A stretch of DNA of 64,000 nucleotides from the NCBI GenBank assembly GCA_046318115.1, contig JBKCVA010000150.1, positions 22,159 through 86,158 of the forward strand, given 5' to 3'. Shown here piece by piece: positions 53,576-63,079 of the stretch (its first letter is position 1; each line of letters starts with the position of its first letter). Source of the DNA: Aquimonas sp046318115 (lineage in GTDB: Bacteria; Pseudomonadota; Gammaproteobacteria; Xanthomonadales; Xanthomonadaceae). The notes under the pieces were generated by a model. That model was not told the origin of the DNA, did not search any database, and saw only the letters and a program-made list of their open reading frames with translations. The position numbers and the translations under genes are program-made.

Positions 53576-55672
53576 CTAGCCCCCGGCCTCGAAGCCGTTG
53601 GCGAACACTGAATTCTGCAGCGGCGCGCGGCAGCGGTTGGCCTGGTCGCCGTCGATGATCACATTGAAGGCCGAGCCGGCGGCCAGCGTTGGCGTGCCGG
53701 AGGGCGCGTCGGCGACTACCACCCAGCGGCCCGGGGCGCCGGGGCCGCTGGGTGGGTCGAACACCACGCCGAACGGCGTCGGGTTGGTGATGTCGCCGGC
53801 GACGTCCGGATCGTCGACGCGGCCGACGATCGGGGCCGCGCAGGGATTGCTGTCGAGCAGCGGATGCTCCAGTCGCCAGGTCCTGCGGGCGAATGCATCG
53901 AGCGTGGTGCGGAACGCATTCGGACTGAGCGAGGGCGCGACCACCACGTTGAAGTTCTGGTTCGACGGCATCGCGGCGCCGTCCTCGTTGCGGATCTGCC
54001 AGCGCCCGCCGCTGGTGGACACCCAGCGCATGCCGATCGGGAAGTCGTGGTAGAGGCCGTCCCAGCGATGGAACGGCACCGCGATGCGCGCACGGTTGAG
54101 GGCGCCGTTGAGCTCGGCGTCGTCGAGGGTGGTCAGGGCGCCGCTGACGTTGCCCGCGGCCGTCGCGTGGCGGATGCCGGTCTTGCTGCCGAAGGGCGAG
54201 AGGATGTGGAAGGTGGCGCCGACCGGCATTTGCAGCGCGATCGGCTGCAGGAACACCGACCAGCCGGAGGGCCCAGCCGGGTTCGGATACACGCCGAGGT
54301 GGTGCGCCGACGCGCCCATCGGCCAGGTCCCGAAGCCCGCCACGCCGACCAAGGCCTCGGTCGGCGTGAGGGGAACCGGGAATGGCGTGATGTAGGCCTC
54401 GTTGAAGAAACGCGTGTCCTCGGTGACGGTGATGCGTTCGGCGGCATCGCCGCTCGCCTCATAGGCGCCGATGTCGACCGCGCCCAGCGTGCGGCGGCGC
54501 TCGCCGTCGGCGTCGAACAACACCAGCGACGGCACGTCGGCATTGTTGCCGGCATTGATCGCCGGCGAGCCGTTGGACGGGCGCGGATGGGTCGGGCGCA
54601 GGATGCGTGGGTCGGCTGTCACGGTGGACGGCCCCGCGGTGTAGGCGTTGAAGGCGTTGCCGAACACGAGGTTGTGGCTGTTGCTCGCGCCGCCGTCGGG
54701 GATCGACACGCCGGTGGAGGAATGGAAGGCGACCAGGTTGTTGGCCACGCGTCCGCTGACCGGCAGCGCGTCGAAACCGGTGACGAACAGGCCGCGCGCG
54801 CCGAACACGACAGTGTTGTTGACCACGGTGGCCGTGCTGTTGCCGGCCAGCACCCGCACGCCCCAGCCGGCCGGATCGGATTGCCCGCTGACCACGTTGT
54901 TGTCGATCCGCACCGTGGTGGTGGCAGTGCCCTGCGCGCGCTGCACCGAGATGCCCAGTTCGAGGCGCGGGCCGATGACGGTGTTGCCGGACACCGCGAC
55001 GCTGCCGCCGGCGGCCGGTACCACCACGCTGATGCCGCTGCGCAGGCCGGCCGCGCCGGTGGTGACCCGGTTGCGGAACAGGCTGGCATTGATGGTGGTG
55101 CCGGCGCCGCTGGCGAACGCGCAGATGCCGCTGCGCAGTTCGCCCGCGGTGTCGCCGCCGCCGATCACGTTGTCGCCCGCGATCACCTGCGCCGAGGGAC
55201 TCTGCAGGTCGAAGTTGATCGCACAGGGCACCGCGTTCGGCGCGGTGGGCTCGACGATGCGCATGCGCTCGACGCGGAACACGCTGCCGGCGACGGTGCC
55301 CTCGTCGCGGATGCTGACCGACCCCTGGCGCAGCACCAGGCCCGAGATCGTCACCTGGTGCGGCCCCGGCACGGTCGGCTGGAAGCCGACGTTGAAGCCG
55401 GGCCCGAACACCGCATCGATGCCCGGCGCAGCCGCAAGGGTGAGCGACTTGCCGATCGTGATCGGCTCGTTGATCGCGGTGTAGGCGTCCGGGAGCAATG
55501 GCTCATCGGCGCCGATCAGCACGGTGTCGCCGGCGGCGGCGGCATTGACGCAGGCCTGCAGGGTGCCGGCGCAGGGGCCGAGGCCGGACGGGGAAGGCCA
55601 GGTCAGGGTGGCCGCGGGCGCGAGCGGGGCAGCCAACAGCAGGGCGGTGGCGAACAGGGGACGGTTCAACAT
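53576..55672 (-). CDS. Secreted right-handed beta-helix protein with FANGFE tail
   Basis: This is a 698-residue exported protein. The signal peptide ends near LAPAATL. The first 350 residues are a parallel beta-helix with short repeats (VTISGLVLRQGSVSIRD, then VANNLVAFHSSTG). A stretch reading SPAINAGNNADVPS, then RRTLGAVDIGAYE, matches the choice-of-anchor Q motif of surface beta-helix proteins. A beta-rich C-terminal region follows. The protein ends NSVFANGFEAGG, like the secreted protein at 33,943. The start is the ATG at 55672, although the frame runs further up into transposase debris. It sits between two IS remnants and may be acquired. The ligand is unknown. Confidence 0.8.
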   Translation of the reverse strand: MLNRPLFATALLLAAPLAPAATLTWPSPSGLGPCAGTLQACVNAAAAGDTVLIGADEPLLPDAYTAINEPITIGKSLTLAAAPGIDAVFGPGFNVGFQPTVPGPHQVTISGLVLRQGSVSIRDEGTVAGSVFRVERMRIVEPTAPNAVPCAINFDLQSPSAQVIAGDNVIGGGDTAGELRSGICAFASGAGTTINASLFRNRVTTGAAGLRSGISVVVPAAGGSVAVSGNTVIGPRLELGISVQRAQGTATTTVRIDNNVVSGQSDPAGWGVRVLAGNSTATVVNNTVVFGARGLFVTGFDALPVSGRVANNLVAFHSSTGVSIPDGGASNSHNLVFGNAFNAYTAGPSTVTADPRILRPTHPRPSNGSPAINAGNNADVPSLVLFDADGERRRTLGAVDIGAYEASGDAAERITVTEDTRFFNEAYITPFPVPLTPTEALVGVAGFGTWPMGASAHHLGVYPNPAGPSGWSVFLQPIALQMPVGATFHILSPFGSKTGIRHATAAGNVSGALTTLDDAELNGALNRARIAVPFHRWDGLYHDFPIGMRWVSTSGGRWQIRNEDGAAMPSNQNFNVVVAPSLSPNAFRTTLDAFARRTWRLEHPLLDSNPCAAPIVGRVDDPDVAGDITNPTPFGVVFDPPSGPGAPGRWVVVADAPSGTPTLAAGSAFNVIIDGDQANRCRAPLQNSVFANGFEAGG

Positions 55673-56177
55673 GACGGACTCCGTTTGAGAGGCTGACCAT
55701 GCATGCGCGAAAGCGCGGCCGATCCGTGCAGAACCTGTGCCGGTCCTGAGCGAGGACTCGACCCTGACCGCTGGTGGCAGGCTTCCTGCGCCCAATCGGT
55801 GTTCGACCGCCGCCGCCATCGGAAGCAACTGACCGCTGCCGGTGGCGCACGCGGTCAGTTCCGCGGCCACGGGGATCTTTCCTTGCGTATCGACGGCGGC
55901 CTGCGCTTGGTAGCTGGGCTCAAGGCCATCATTGGAAGCTCCGATCCATCGGCACCCCCGTCGCTGAACGGCGTCCTGAGCGCCGCGGCTTGCGCGGAGG
56001 CGGTCTTGATGACCCGGCCAGGTGCCCCTTGACGATCAGCCCGCAAGGCTGGCGTGCTCTTTCGGCAGAGACTGCCGCCCGCCGCGCCCTGATGGCCTTT
56101 TGGCGACGGAGGGGCCTGAGGCCAGACAATTCCGAAGCCGCCTTGCGCGGCGCCCGTTCTGCGGGCTCATGAAAGCG
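55673..56177 (-). other. Interval with no intact gene upstream of the beta-helix gene
   Basis: This is about 505 bases between the beta-helix start and the tRNA-Ala terminator. Open frames here on the plus strand have arginine-rich composition without family signatures. A transposase remnant on the minus strand occupies part of it. The beta-helix promoter must lie near its lower end. Confidence 0.6.
55760..55945 (-). pseudogene. Transposase fragment (IS1182-like)
   Basis: Translation of the minus strand gives SNDGLEPSYQAQAAVDTQGK followed by IPVAAELTACATGSGQLLPM. This resembles the conserved central block of IS1182/IS4-type transposases (YNAQAAVD, then a Q-L-x-PM stretch). Only about 60 residues are readable, and the flanks do not continue. 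It runs in the frame that leads into the beta-helix coding region. Confidence 0.6.
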
Positions 56178-56205
56178 AAAAGGCCACCGTGTGCGGTGGC
56201 CTTTT
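56178..56205 (-). terminator. Terminator after tRNA-Ala
   Basis: A perfect 12-base stem, AAAAGGCCACCG with CGGTGGCCTTTT, has a four-base loop. It lies 10 bases after the tRNA-Ala 3' end on the minus strand, where the stem ends in TTTT. Confidence 0.8.
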
Positions 56206-56215
56206 CCTCAAATCA

Positions 56216-56291
56216 TGGTGGAGCGGAGGAGGATCGAACTCCCGACCTCTGCATTGCGAACGCAGCGCTCTCCCAGCTGAGCTACCGCCCC
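56216..56291 (-). tRNA. tRNA-Ala (anticodon CGC)
   Basis: The cloverleaf reads on the minus strand. The acceptor arms are GGGGCGG and CCGCTCC with one GU pair. The D stem is GCTC/GAGC. The anticodon arm is CTGCG-TTCGCAA-TGCAG, and the T arm is GGGAG-TTCGATC-CTCCT. CCA is encoded. The anticodon CGC reads GCG. Confidence 0.95.
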
Positions 56292-56376
56292 ACGACACCG
56301 GAATGATAGCCAGCGCCGTGCATGCTGCCAAGAGGTCGCGGGGTGTGCCGCAGGCTGGCAGATCCGCGAACCGGCC

Positions 56377-57480
56377 TCAGGCCTGCGCCCGTCGAGCCTG
56401 TTCGGCAGGCAGCAACGGCACAAGGCGAGCCTCCAGAACTCCTCGGCGCCAGCCGGACAGGTGCTTCGACCAGCGTCCATCTCGAAGCAGCGTCTCGAGG
56501 TGCCGACGCGAGGCGAGCATCGCGTCCGCAATCTTGAGATCCACCGCGGCTGCGGCCACCGCCTGCTGAAGTTTGCGCAGCAGATCGCGCTCACTTGCCT
56601 CCGGCAGTTCGGCCAGGGGGATGTCGAGTTCCTCGGCGGACGGCTCTGCATTCGCCAGATCGAAAAGCTCGTCACGACGGCGACGCGGGGCCTTCGGATT
56701 GCGATCGAGCATCTGTTCGAAGGCGCTGCGCTGCATGGGCGCTCGCTGGGCGATGTCCAAGGCGAGCCCGGTATCGAGCATCCAGCTGCGCGGGCGGTTG
56801 CTGGCCCGGGCCTGTTCGTCCCGCCATAGCAAAAGACGTCGCAGCCGCGCTTGCGCCGCGCGTGGCAGCCCTTGCGCGGGACGCACCGACAGGTGCGGCT
56901 GTGTGTCATCCGCTTCGACGGCCTGCTGGAGGGCACGCTCACAGTCTTCGCGCAGCCACTCGATCCGTCCCAGCGCGTCCAGCCTCCGCGACAGTTCTTC
57001 ATAGGGCTGCAGGAGGTACCGGACATCGTCGGCCGCATAGCTCAACTGCGCCTCGGTGAGCGGCCGCCTCAGCCAGTCGCTGCGGGTTTCTCCCTTTTCG
57101 AGCGTAACGCCGCACAGCTCGGCGACAAGCTTCTGATAGCTGAGCGAGGGATCGAGGCCGGCCAGACCCGCGGCGATCTGCGTGTCGAACAAGGGGGCGG
57201 GCAAAGTTGCGTACGCGCGATGCAGCGCCTGGAGATCTTCGCTTGCGCTGTGCATGACCTTCAGCGCGGGCGAACTCAGTAGCTCACACATTGGCTGCAA
57301 GCGGCCAAGCCGAGGCGCGTCGAGCAGCAGGACTTCGCCCGGCCTCCCCAGCTGCACCAGCGCCAACTCGGGGTAGAAGGTTTTTTCGCGCATGAATTCG
57401 GTGTCCATGGCGATAGCCCCAGCGTCCCCGACCCAGCGGATGAGATGAGAGGCATCTTCGGGCGATTCGATCCATTGCAT
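56377..57480 (-). CDS. rnd: Ribonuclease D
   Basis: This is a 367-residue 3'-5' exoribonuclease involved in tRNA 3' maturation. The DEDDy residues are visible: AMDTEFMRE, MHSASEDLQAL and YAADDVRYL. Two HRDC-like helical domains fill the second half (LLLWRDEQARASNRPRSW). The ATG at 57480 gives MQWIESPEDA, matching the family start; a TTG at 57510 would add ten residues. E. coli RNase D has 375 residues. Confidence 0.94.
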   Translation of the reverse strand: MQWIESPEDASHLIRWVGDAGAIAMDTEFMREKTFYPELALVQLGRPGEVLLLDAPRLGRLQPMCELLSSPALKVMHSASEDLQALHRAYATLPAPLFDTQIAAGLAGLDPSLSYQKLVAELCGVTLEKGETRSDWLRRPLTEAQLSYAADDVRYLLQPYEELSRRLDALGRIEWLREDCERALQQAVEADDTQPHLSVRPAQGLPRAAQARLRRLLLWRDEQARASNRPRSWMLDTGLALDIAQRAPMQRSAFEQMLDRNPKAPRRRRDELFDLANAEPSAEELDIPLAELPEASERDLLRKLQQAVAAAAVDLKIADAMLASRRHLETLLRDGRWSKHLSGWRRGVLEARLVPLLPAEQARRAQA

Positions 57481-57678
57481 GCGCAGGTTCCCAAGCAGGA
57501 GGTTGGCCAAGATAGCCTTTTTGCCTTGATCCTTTGAACTGGATCACGCTCTGCCGGCGTGCCCCCCCGTCAAGATCAAGGGTCGACCACATCACGGTGG
57601 CTTGAAGCAGGAGCCGTTGGGCAGACGCCGAGGGCTCATCGCATCAACTATCCCGCACAGGGGCGGGGAGGAGGCAGA

Positions 57679-59559
57679 GTGGCAAAGCGTTTTCTGGGTG
57701 CAGCCAGCGGTCTGACTGCACTTGTGTTCTTGTTGTCGGGATGCGGCGGCTCGGAACCACCGGCAGCCGAATCGACAGAGGCTGCCTCCGCTGCCACTGC
57801 TCCACCTGCCGAGACGGCTGAAGTTGGCAGCGCATCGGAATCAGAGGGCAACGCTGGCATGCGGCGTCGCCTCATGGATGCGACGGTGGCCCAGGAATGG
57901 ACCCCGGAGTACGCGCCGCTGCCGAACTTCAATGTCGATGAGACCCTGGCTGAGGCCGAGCGCGCGCTGGTCGCTGGCCGACTGGAGGGGGATGACAACA
58001 GTGCCCTTGCGCTGTTCACGGCAGTACTCCAGAACGAACCCGATAACGCGCCGGCGCGCGCGGGCATTGATCGAACAGTAAGCGCGCTGCTGGAGCGCGG
58101 TGAGGAGGCGTTCGCCGAGGCCAGATTCAACGAGGCCACCCGCATCGTGGGGGTCGTTGCGCCGTTGCGTCCAGACACTCCGGCGCTGGCTTCTCTCCGC
58201 GCCAAACTCGAGTCTGGTCGTGAAGTCGCCGGTCTCCTTGCCGAAGCGCTGCGGCTGGAGCGGGCCGGGCAACTGGTGGAGCCCAGCGGCGAGAACGCCT
58301 CCGAAATCTACCGTCAGATTCTTCGCGGCGACCCGGAGAACCCTGGCGCCAAGGACGGTTTGGCCCGAGTCGAGCGCATGCTGGTCGAGCGAGCCGCGAC
58401 TGCGGCGGAATCCGGCAACTTCGGCGACTCCGAACGCATTCTTGCCGAGGCGGGGCGCGTCGTTCCAGGCTCCGAGGCCGTGCAGGACGCCAGCGCGCGC
58501 GTCAACGAGCTGCGCGAGCAGCGCGTTGGCGCGCTGATTCAGGAGGGCAATGTCGCCTTGGAGGCGGGCGATCTCGACCAGGCCCAGGCTGTGCTCACGC
58601 AGTTGGAAAGCGAATCCGCAAACGCCGACGGCATCGAGCAGTTCAAGACCGCGATCGAGAACGCGCGCAGTTATGCATCGTTGCGCCCTGGGCAGAGCCT
58701 GAGCGATCCGCTCGGTGCGGGCGGCAGCGGGCCTGAACTGGTGGTGATTCCGCTGGGCAGTTTCCAGATGGGCTCACCCGACAACGAGCCGGACCGCAAG
58801 GGCAACGAAGGTCCGCGCGTGAGCGTGCGCATCCAGCGCGGCTTCGCGCTTGCCCGCTCCGAGACAACCGTGGGCCAGTTCCGGGCGTTTGTCCAAGCCA
58901 CTGGCTACACCCCGAGCGCCAGCCAGAATGGCAGTTCCACGATTTATGACGAGCGCAGCGGCAGCATGACTGCGCGCAGCGGTGTGACTTGGGAAAGCGA
59001 CCACAACGGACGCCCAGCACCCGCAGACCTGCCTGTGATCCACGTGTCCTGGGTAGATGCGAAGGCTTACGCCGACTGGCTGGCGCAAGAGACAGGCAAG
59101 CGCTATCGGCTACCGTCGGAGTCCGAGTTCGAGTACGTGCTGCGTGCAGGAACGCAAACCCGGTATCCCTGGGGCGAGGGCAACCCGACACGCCTCGTCG
59201 GCAACCTCACCGGTGACGGTGATCGCAGCGACACCCGCCGCAACTGGGTCAACGCCTTCCCCGACTATGAGGACGGATACTGGGGCCCAGCTCCGGTGCG
59301 CAGCTACGAGGCCAACCGCTTTGGCATCCACGACGTCAACGGCAACGTCTCGGAATGGGTTGAGGACTGCTGGCATGACAACTACCAGCGCGCGCCCACC
59401 GACGGATCGGCCTGGGTGAACCCGGGTTGCAACCGGCGCGTGATCCGGGGTGGCTCCTGGGCAAGCTCGCCGGACCAAGCCCGTTCGGCCTTCCGCCTGA
59501 CCGCGTCACCTACGACAACCAACGCGCGGCTTGGCTTCCGCGTCGCTCGAGAGCTCTGA
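57679..59559 (+). CDS. Lipoprotein with TPR-like repeats and SUMF1 (FGE-sulfatase) domain
   Basis: This is a 626-residue lipoprotein. A GTG start with GGAGGAGG ahead leads to a signal peptide with lipobox LLSGC. Residues 75-345 hold TPR-like helical pairs (ALFTAVLQNEPDNAPARAGI and similar). Residues about 350-626 are a SUMF1 domain: VVIPLGSFQMGSP, LPSESEFEYVLRAGT, GNVSEWVEDCW, RVIRGGSWASS and LGFRVAR. The copper-site cysteines of true formylglycine-generating enzymes are not visible, so it is probably not such an oxidase. Related proteins act in protein binding or as sensors. It is the last gene before a terminator. Its partner is unknown. Confidence 0.85.
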   Translation: MAKRFLGAASGLTALVFLLSGCGGSEPPAAESTEAASAATAPPAETAEVGSASESEGNAGMRRRLMDATVAQEWTPEYAPLPNFNVDETLAEAERALVAGRLEGDDNSALALFTAVLQNEPDNAPARAGIDRTVSALLERGEEAFAEARFNEATRIVGVVAPLRPDTPALASLRAKLESGREVAGLLAEALRLERAGQLVEPSGENASEIYRQILRGDPENPGAKDGLARVERMLVERAATAAESGNFGDSERILAEAGRVVPGSEAVQDASARVNELREQRVGALIQEGNVALEAGDLDQAQAVLTQLESESANADGIEQFKTAIENARSYASLRPGQSLSDPLGAGGSGPELVVIPLGSFQMGSPDNEPDRKGNEGPRVSVRIQRGFALARSETTVGQFRAFVQATGYTPSASQNGSSTIYDERSGSMTARSGVTWESDHNGRPAPADLPVIHVSWVDAKAYADWLAQETGKRYRLPSESEFEYVLRAGTQTRYPWGEGNPTRLVGNLTGDGDRSDTRRNWVNAFPDYEDGYWGPAPVRSYEANRFGIHDVNGNVSEWVEDCWHDNYQRAPTDGSAWVNPGCNRRVIRGGSWASSPDQARSAFRLTASPTTTNARLGFRVAREL

Positions 59560-59582
59560 AGACCTGTCGTTACCGTGGAGCC

Positions 59583-59610
59583 GTAAGGGCCGCCAGAAGG
59601 CGGCCCTTAC
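59583..59610. terminator. Bidirectional terminator
   Basis: A perfect 12-base stem, GTAAGGGCCGCC with GGCGGCCCTTAC, has a four-base loop. It lies between the SUMF1 lipoprotein gene and the convergent small gene at 59669. Confidence 0.75.
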
Positions 59611-59668
59611 ACTGTGCCAATCTCAAGCCAAGGCACCTGAGTGGCGGGCGAGACGTCTCGCGTGCGGT

Positions 59669-59983
59669 TCAGTGCTTCCCCAACTGCTGAACCATCAGTT
59701 CGCGCAGCGCCTCGTCCGACTCCGCATGCGGCGGCTGCACGGCTTCCAGAGAAAAGCCGAGCTCCCCGGCATCCTCGGCATCCAGCCCGTCATAGGCTCG
59801 GAACTCCGCATCCAGCAGGGCCGCGCGCGCGGAGTCTTCGCTGTCGTAGGACACCTTCCGGCCGTCACAGTCGAACACCCGCGCCGTGCCTTCGGACAGT
59901 AGGTCCAGGCGGGCCCAGATCAGAGTCTTTCCCAGACTGGCAAGCCACCACTGGGTGGACACTACGCTCTCCGTATCGCTCAT
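59669..59983 (-). CDS. Conserved small protein of unknown function
   Basis: This is a 104-residue acidic cytoplasmic protein (WASLGKTLIWARLDLLSE at positions about 12-30). It has no signal peptide or membrane segment. The sequence GTARVFDCDGRKVSYDSEDSARAALLDAEFRAYDGLD looks like a compact alpha/beta domain. I do not recognise the family. It ends the run asnS - small membrane protein - this gene on the minus strand, and the terminator at 59583 follows. The start is the ATG at 59983. Confidence 0.7.
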   Translation of the reverse strand: MSDTESVVSTQWWLASLGKTLIWARLDLLSEGTARVFDCDGRKVSYDSEDSARAALLDAEFRAYDGLDAEDAGELGFSLEAVQPPHAESDEALRELMVQQLGKH

Positions 59984-60008
59984 CTGGCTGCTCCCGTTGG
60001 GCTCTGGC

Positions 60009-60296
60009 TCACAAGGCCAGCAGCAGTACAACAGCGCCGACCACACCGAAGATCGCGCACCACAGCAGCAGCTGGGCCGGCGTTGCAAGACCGTTGAGGC
60101 TGCGATCTCCCAGCGCGCGGAAACGCCCACCCAACAGGAATCCGAGGTAGGCCAGCGAGAACGCATGTCCACCCACGGTCGCCTTCCGGTCCTGCAGATG
60201 TCGATAGGCCAGCGGCCCGAAGATGAGGTAGCCGGTCGCACCGGAAAGCCCGATACCCGTCACCAGCAGCAACAGAAACATACTGAGGATGTCCAT
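60009..60296 (-). CDS. Small membrane protein of unknown function
   Basis: This is a 95-residue protein with three hydrophobic helices: MDILSMFLLLLVTGIGLSG, then HAFSLAYLGFLLGG, then LLLWCAIFGVVGAVVLLLAL. No family motif is visible. It begins ten bases after the asnS stop codon, so it is probably co-transcribed with asnS. The ATG at 60296 is preferred to a TTG two codons earlier. Confidence 0.7.
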   Translation of the reverse strand: MDILSMFLLLLVTGIGLSGATGYLIFGPLAYRHLQDRKATVGGHAFSLAYLGFLLGGRFRALGDRSLNGLATPAQLLLWCAIFGVVGAVVLLLAL

Positions 60297-60305
60297 CGGC
60301 AATCC

Positions 60306-61706
<1,401 letters not shown>

Positions 61707-61828
61707 GACTTCCTCTTGACCACCGCTAGGGAAAGGATTTGCAGGTTTGCAGACAGCCCGCAATCATAGCGGAAGCCTCTGCGCCCGAAGCGCCACCACC
61801 GACCGCAGCCTCAGAAAGGAATCAGACC

Positions 61829-62158
61829 ATGGGTATCCACCTGACCCCCGCCGCCGTAGAGCGCGTCCGGCAGTTCGTCGAACGCGAGCCTGGCAGTCTT
61901 GGCTTGCGCTTCGGCGTCAAGCGCACCGGCTGTTCGGGCTGGGGCTATGTGGTCGACGTCGCGCGCGAGATTCAGGACGGCGATACCGTGGTCGAGCAGG
62001 ACGGCGTCAAGGTCCTGGTCGACGGCCAAAGCCTGCCGCTGGTGCAGGGCACCGAGATCGATTTCGTCCGCCAGGGCTTGAACCAGCAGTTCGCCTTCCG
62101 CAACCCGCAGGCCGCTGCCGCCTGCGGCTGCGGCGAAAGCTTTACGACGGCCGGCTGA
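61829..62158 (+). CDS. iscA: A-type iron-sulfur carrier (IscA-like)
   Basis: This is a 109-residue protein with the three cysteines of A-type Fe-S carriers, one in RTGCSGWGY and two in CGCGESF. The sequence follows E. coli IscA closely (VLVDGQSLPLVQGTEIDFV, GLNQQFAFRNP). It delivers or holds Fe-S clusters for target proteins. No other isc or suf gene lies here, so it is an isolated copy. The start is the ATG at 61829. Confidence 0.9.
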   Translation: MGIHLTPAAVERVRQFVEREPGSLGLRFGVKRTGCSGWGYVVDVAREIQDGDTVVEQDGVKVLVDGQSLPLVQGTEIDFVRQGLNQQFAFRNPQAAAACGCGESFTTAG

Positions 62159-62192
62159 GTCAGTTCCGCCAGCGACCCCAAGCCCTATCGTC

Positions 62193-62221
62193 TTGCCAGC
62201 CCGGCCGCGTTGGGCTATCGT
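62193..62221 (+). promoter_or_regulatory. Predicted promoter of rpsF-rpsR-rplI
   Basis: TTGCCA (62193-62198) and TATCGT (62216-62221) are spaced by 17 bases. Transcription would start near 62228 and leave a leader of about 97 bases before rpsF. Both boxes match sigma-70 consensus in four or five of six positions. Confidence 0.5.
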
Positions 62222-62228
62222 GCGCGGC

Positions 62229-62251
62229 TTGCCTGCGCATTGCGTGGGCAA
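62229..62251 (+). promoter_or_regulatory. Leader hairpin upstream of rpsF
   Basis: TTGCCTGCGC and GCGTGGGCAA pair over ten bases, two of them G-U, around an ATT loop. It lies at the start of the predicted leader. In many bacteria the rpsF leader binds the S6-S18 complex. I cannot confirm the specific CCG-bulge motif from this sequence. Confidence 0.4.
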
Positions 62252-62324
62252 CCTTGCCTCATCGCCGCTGGCGGGAGGCTTTCGCACCGGCAGCCGTCGG
62301 AGCGTCATCCACAAGGAGTCATCC

Positions 62325-62729
62325 ATGCGTCACTACGAAATCGTGTTCATGGTCCACCCGGACCAGAGTGAACAGGTCCCGGCGATGGTCGACCGCTACA
62401 AGTCGCTCATCGAGAACGACGGCGGCAAGATCCACCGCCTCGAAGACTGGGGTCGTCGCCAGCTGGCCTACCCGATCGAGAATCTGGTCAAGGCGCACTA
62501 CGTGCTGATGAACATCGAAGTCTCGCAGGCCGTGCTCGACGAGCTGGTCGCGGGCTTCCGCTTCAATGACGCCGTGCTGCGTCATCTGGTGATCAGCCGC
62601 GAAGGCCCCGTGACCGAAGCCTCGCTGATCCTGAAGAGCAAGGACGAGAAGCCGGAGCGTCGTCGTCGCGACGACGATTCTGAAGGTGAGTCCGTCGGCG
62701 CCGAGCGCGCCAGCGAAGAAGCCGTCTAA
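62325..62729 (+). CDS. rpsF: 30S ribosomal protein S6
   Basis: This is a 134-residue protein. The start MRHYEIVFMVHPDQSEQVPA and RLEDWGRRQLAYPI are diagnostic of S6, which binds S18 and 16S rRNA. A charged acidic and arginine-rich tail (about 100-134) extends beyond the core. The ATG at 62325 follows AAGGAG. It is the first gene of the rpsF-rpsR-rplI operon. Confidence 0.98.
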   Translation: MRHYEIVFMVHPDQSEQVPAMVDRYKSLIENDGGKIHRLEDWGRRQLAYPIENLVKAHYVLMNIEVSQAVLDELVAGFRFNDAVLRHLVISREGPVTEASLILKSKDEKPERRRRDDDSEGESVGAERASEEAV

Positions 62730-62749
62730 GCCTCCCGGAGCCTATCGAA

Positions 62750-62974
62750 ATGTCCAAGTTCTTCCGCCGCCGCAAGTTCTGCAAGTTCACTGCCGAGGGC
62801 ATCACCGAGATCGACTACATGGATCTCAACACCCTGCGCCAGTACATCACCGAGACGGGCAAGATCGTGCCCTCGCGCATCACCGGCACCAAGGCCAAGT
62901 ACCAGCGTCAGCTGGCCGCGGCCATCAAGCGCGCCCGCTTCCTGGCGCTGCTGCCGTACTGCGACAACCACTGA
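62750..62974 (+). CDS. rpsR: 30S ribosomal protein S18
   Basis: This is a 74-residue protein. RRRKFCKFTAEG and YITETGKIVPSRITGTKAKYQ identify S18. It lies 20 bases after rpsF. Only one cysteine (FCKF) remains near the N-terminus, so a four-cysteine zinc ribbon is absent. Confidence 0.98.
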   Translation: MSKFFRRRKFCKFTAEGITEIDYMDLNTLRQYITETGKIVPSRITGTKAKYQRQLAAAIKRARFLALLPYCDNH

Positions 62975-63079
62975 CCGAGCGGTGCGCGGCGGTGACCGTC
63001 GCGCACTTCTCCCCATCCATCGGACAGCCCGCAGGGCTGCGTCGGCGAGCATGCCGGCGCTAACGATCAGGAGCACTCC

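Noticed and set aside
53864..55696. 610-residue plus-strand frame
   Set aside because: It is antisense to the beta-helix gene and is Arg/Gly/Ala/His-rich without any domain.
55774..56172. 132-residue plus-strand frame before tRNA-Ala
   Set aside because: The translation is Arg-rich, and the minus strand here gives a recognisable transposase block instead.
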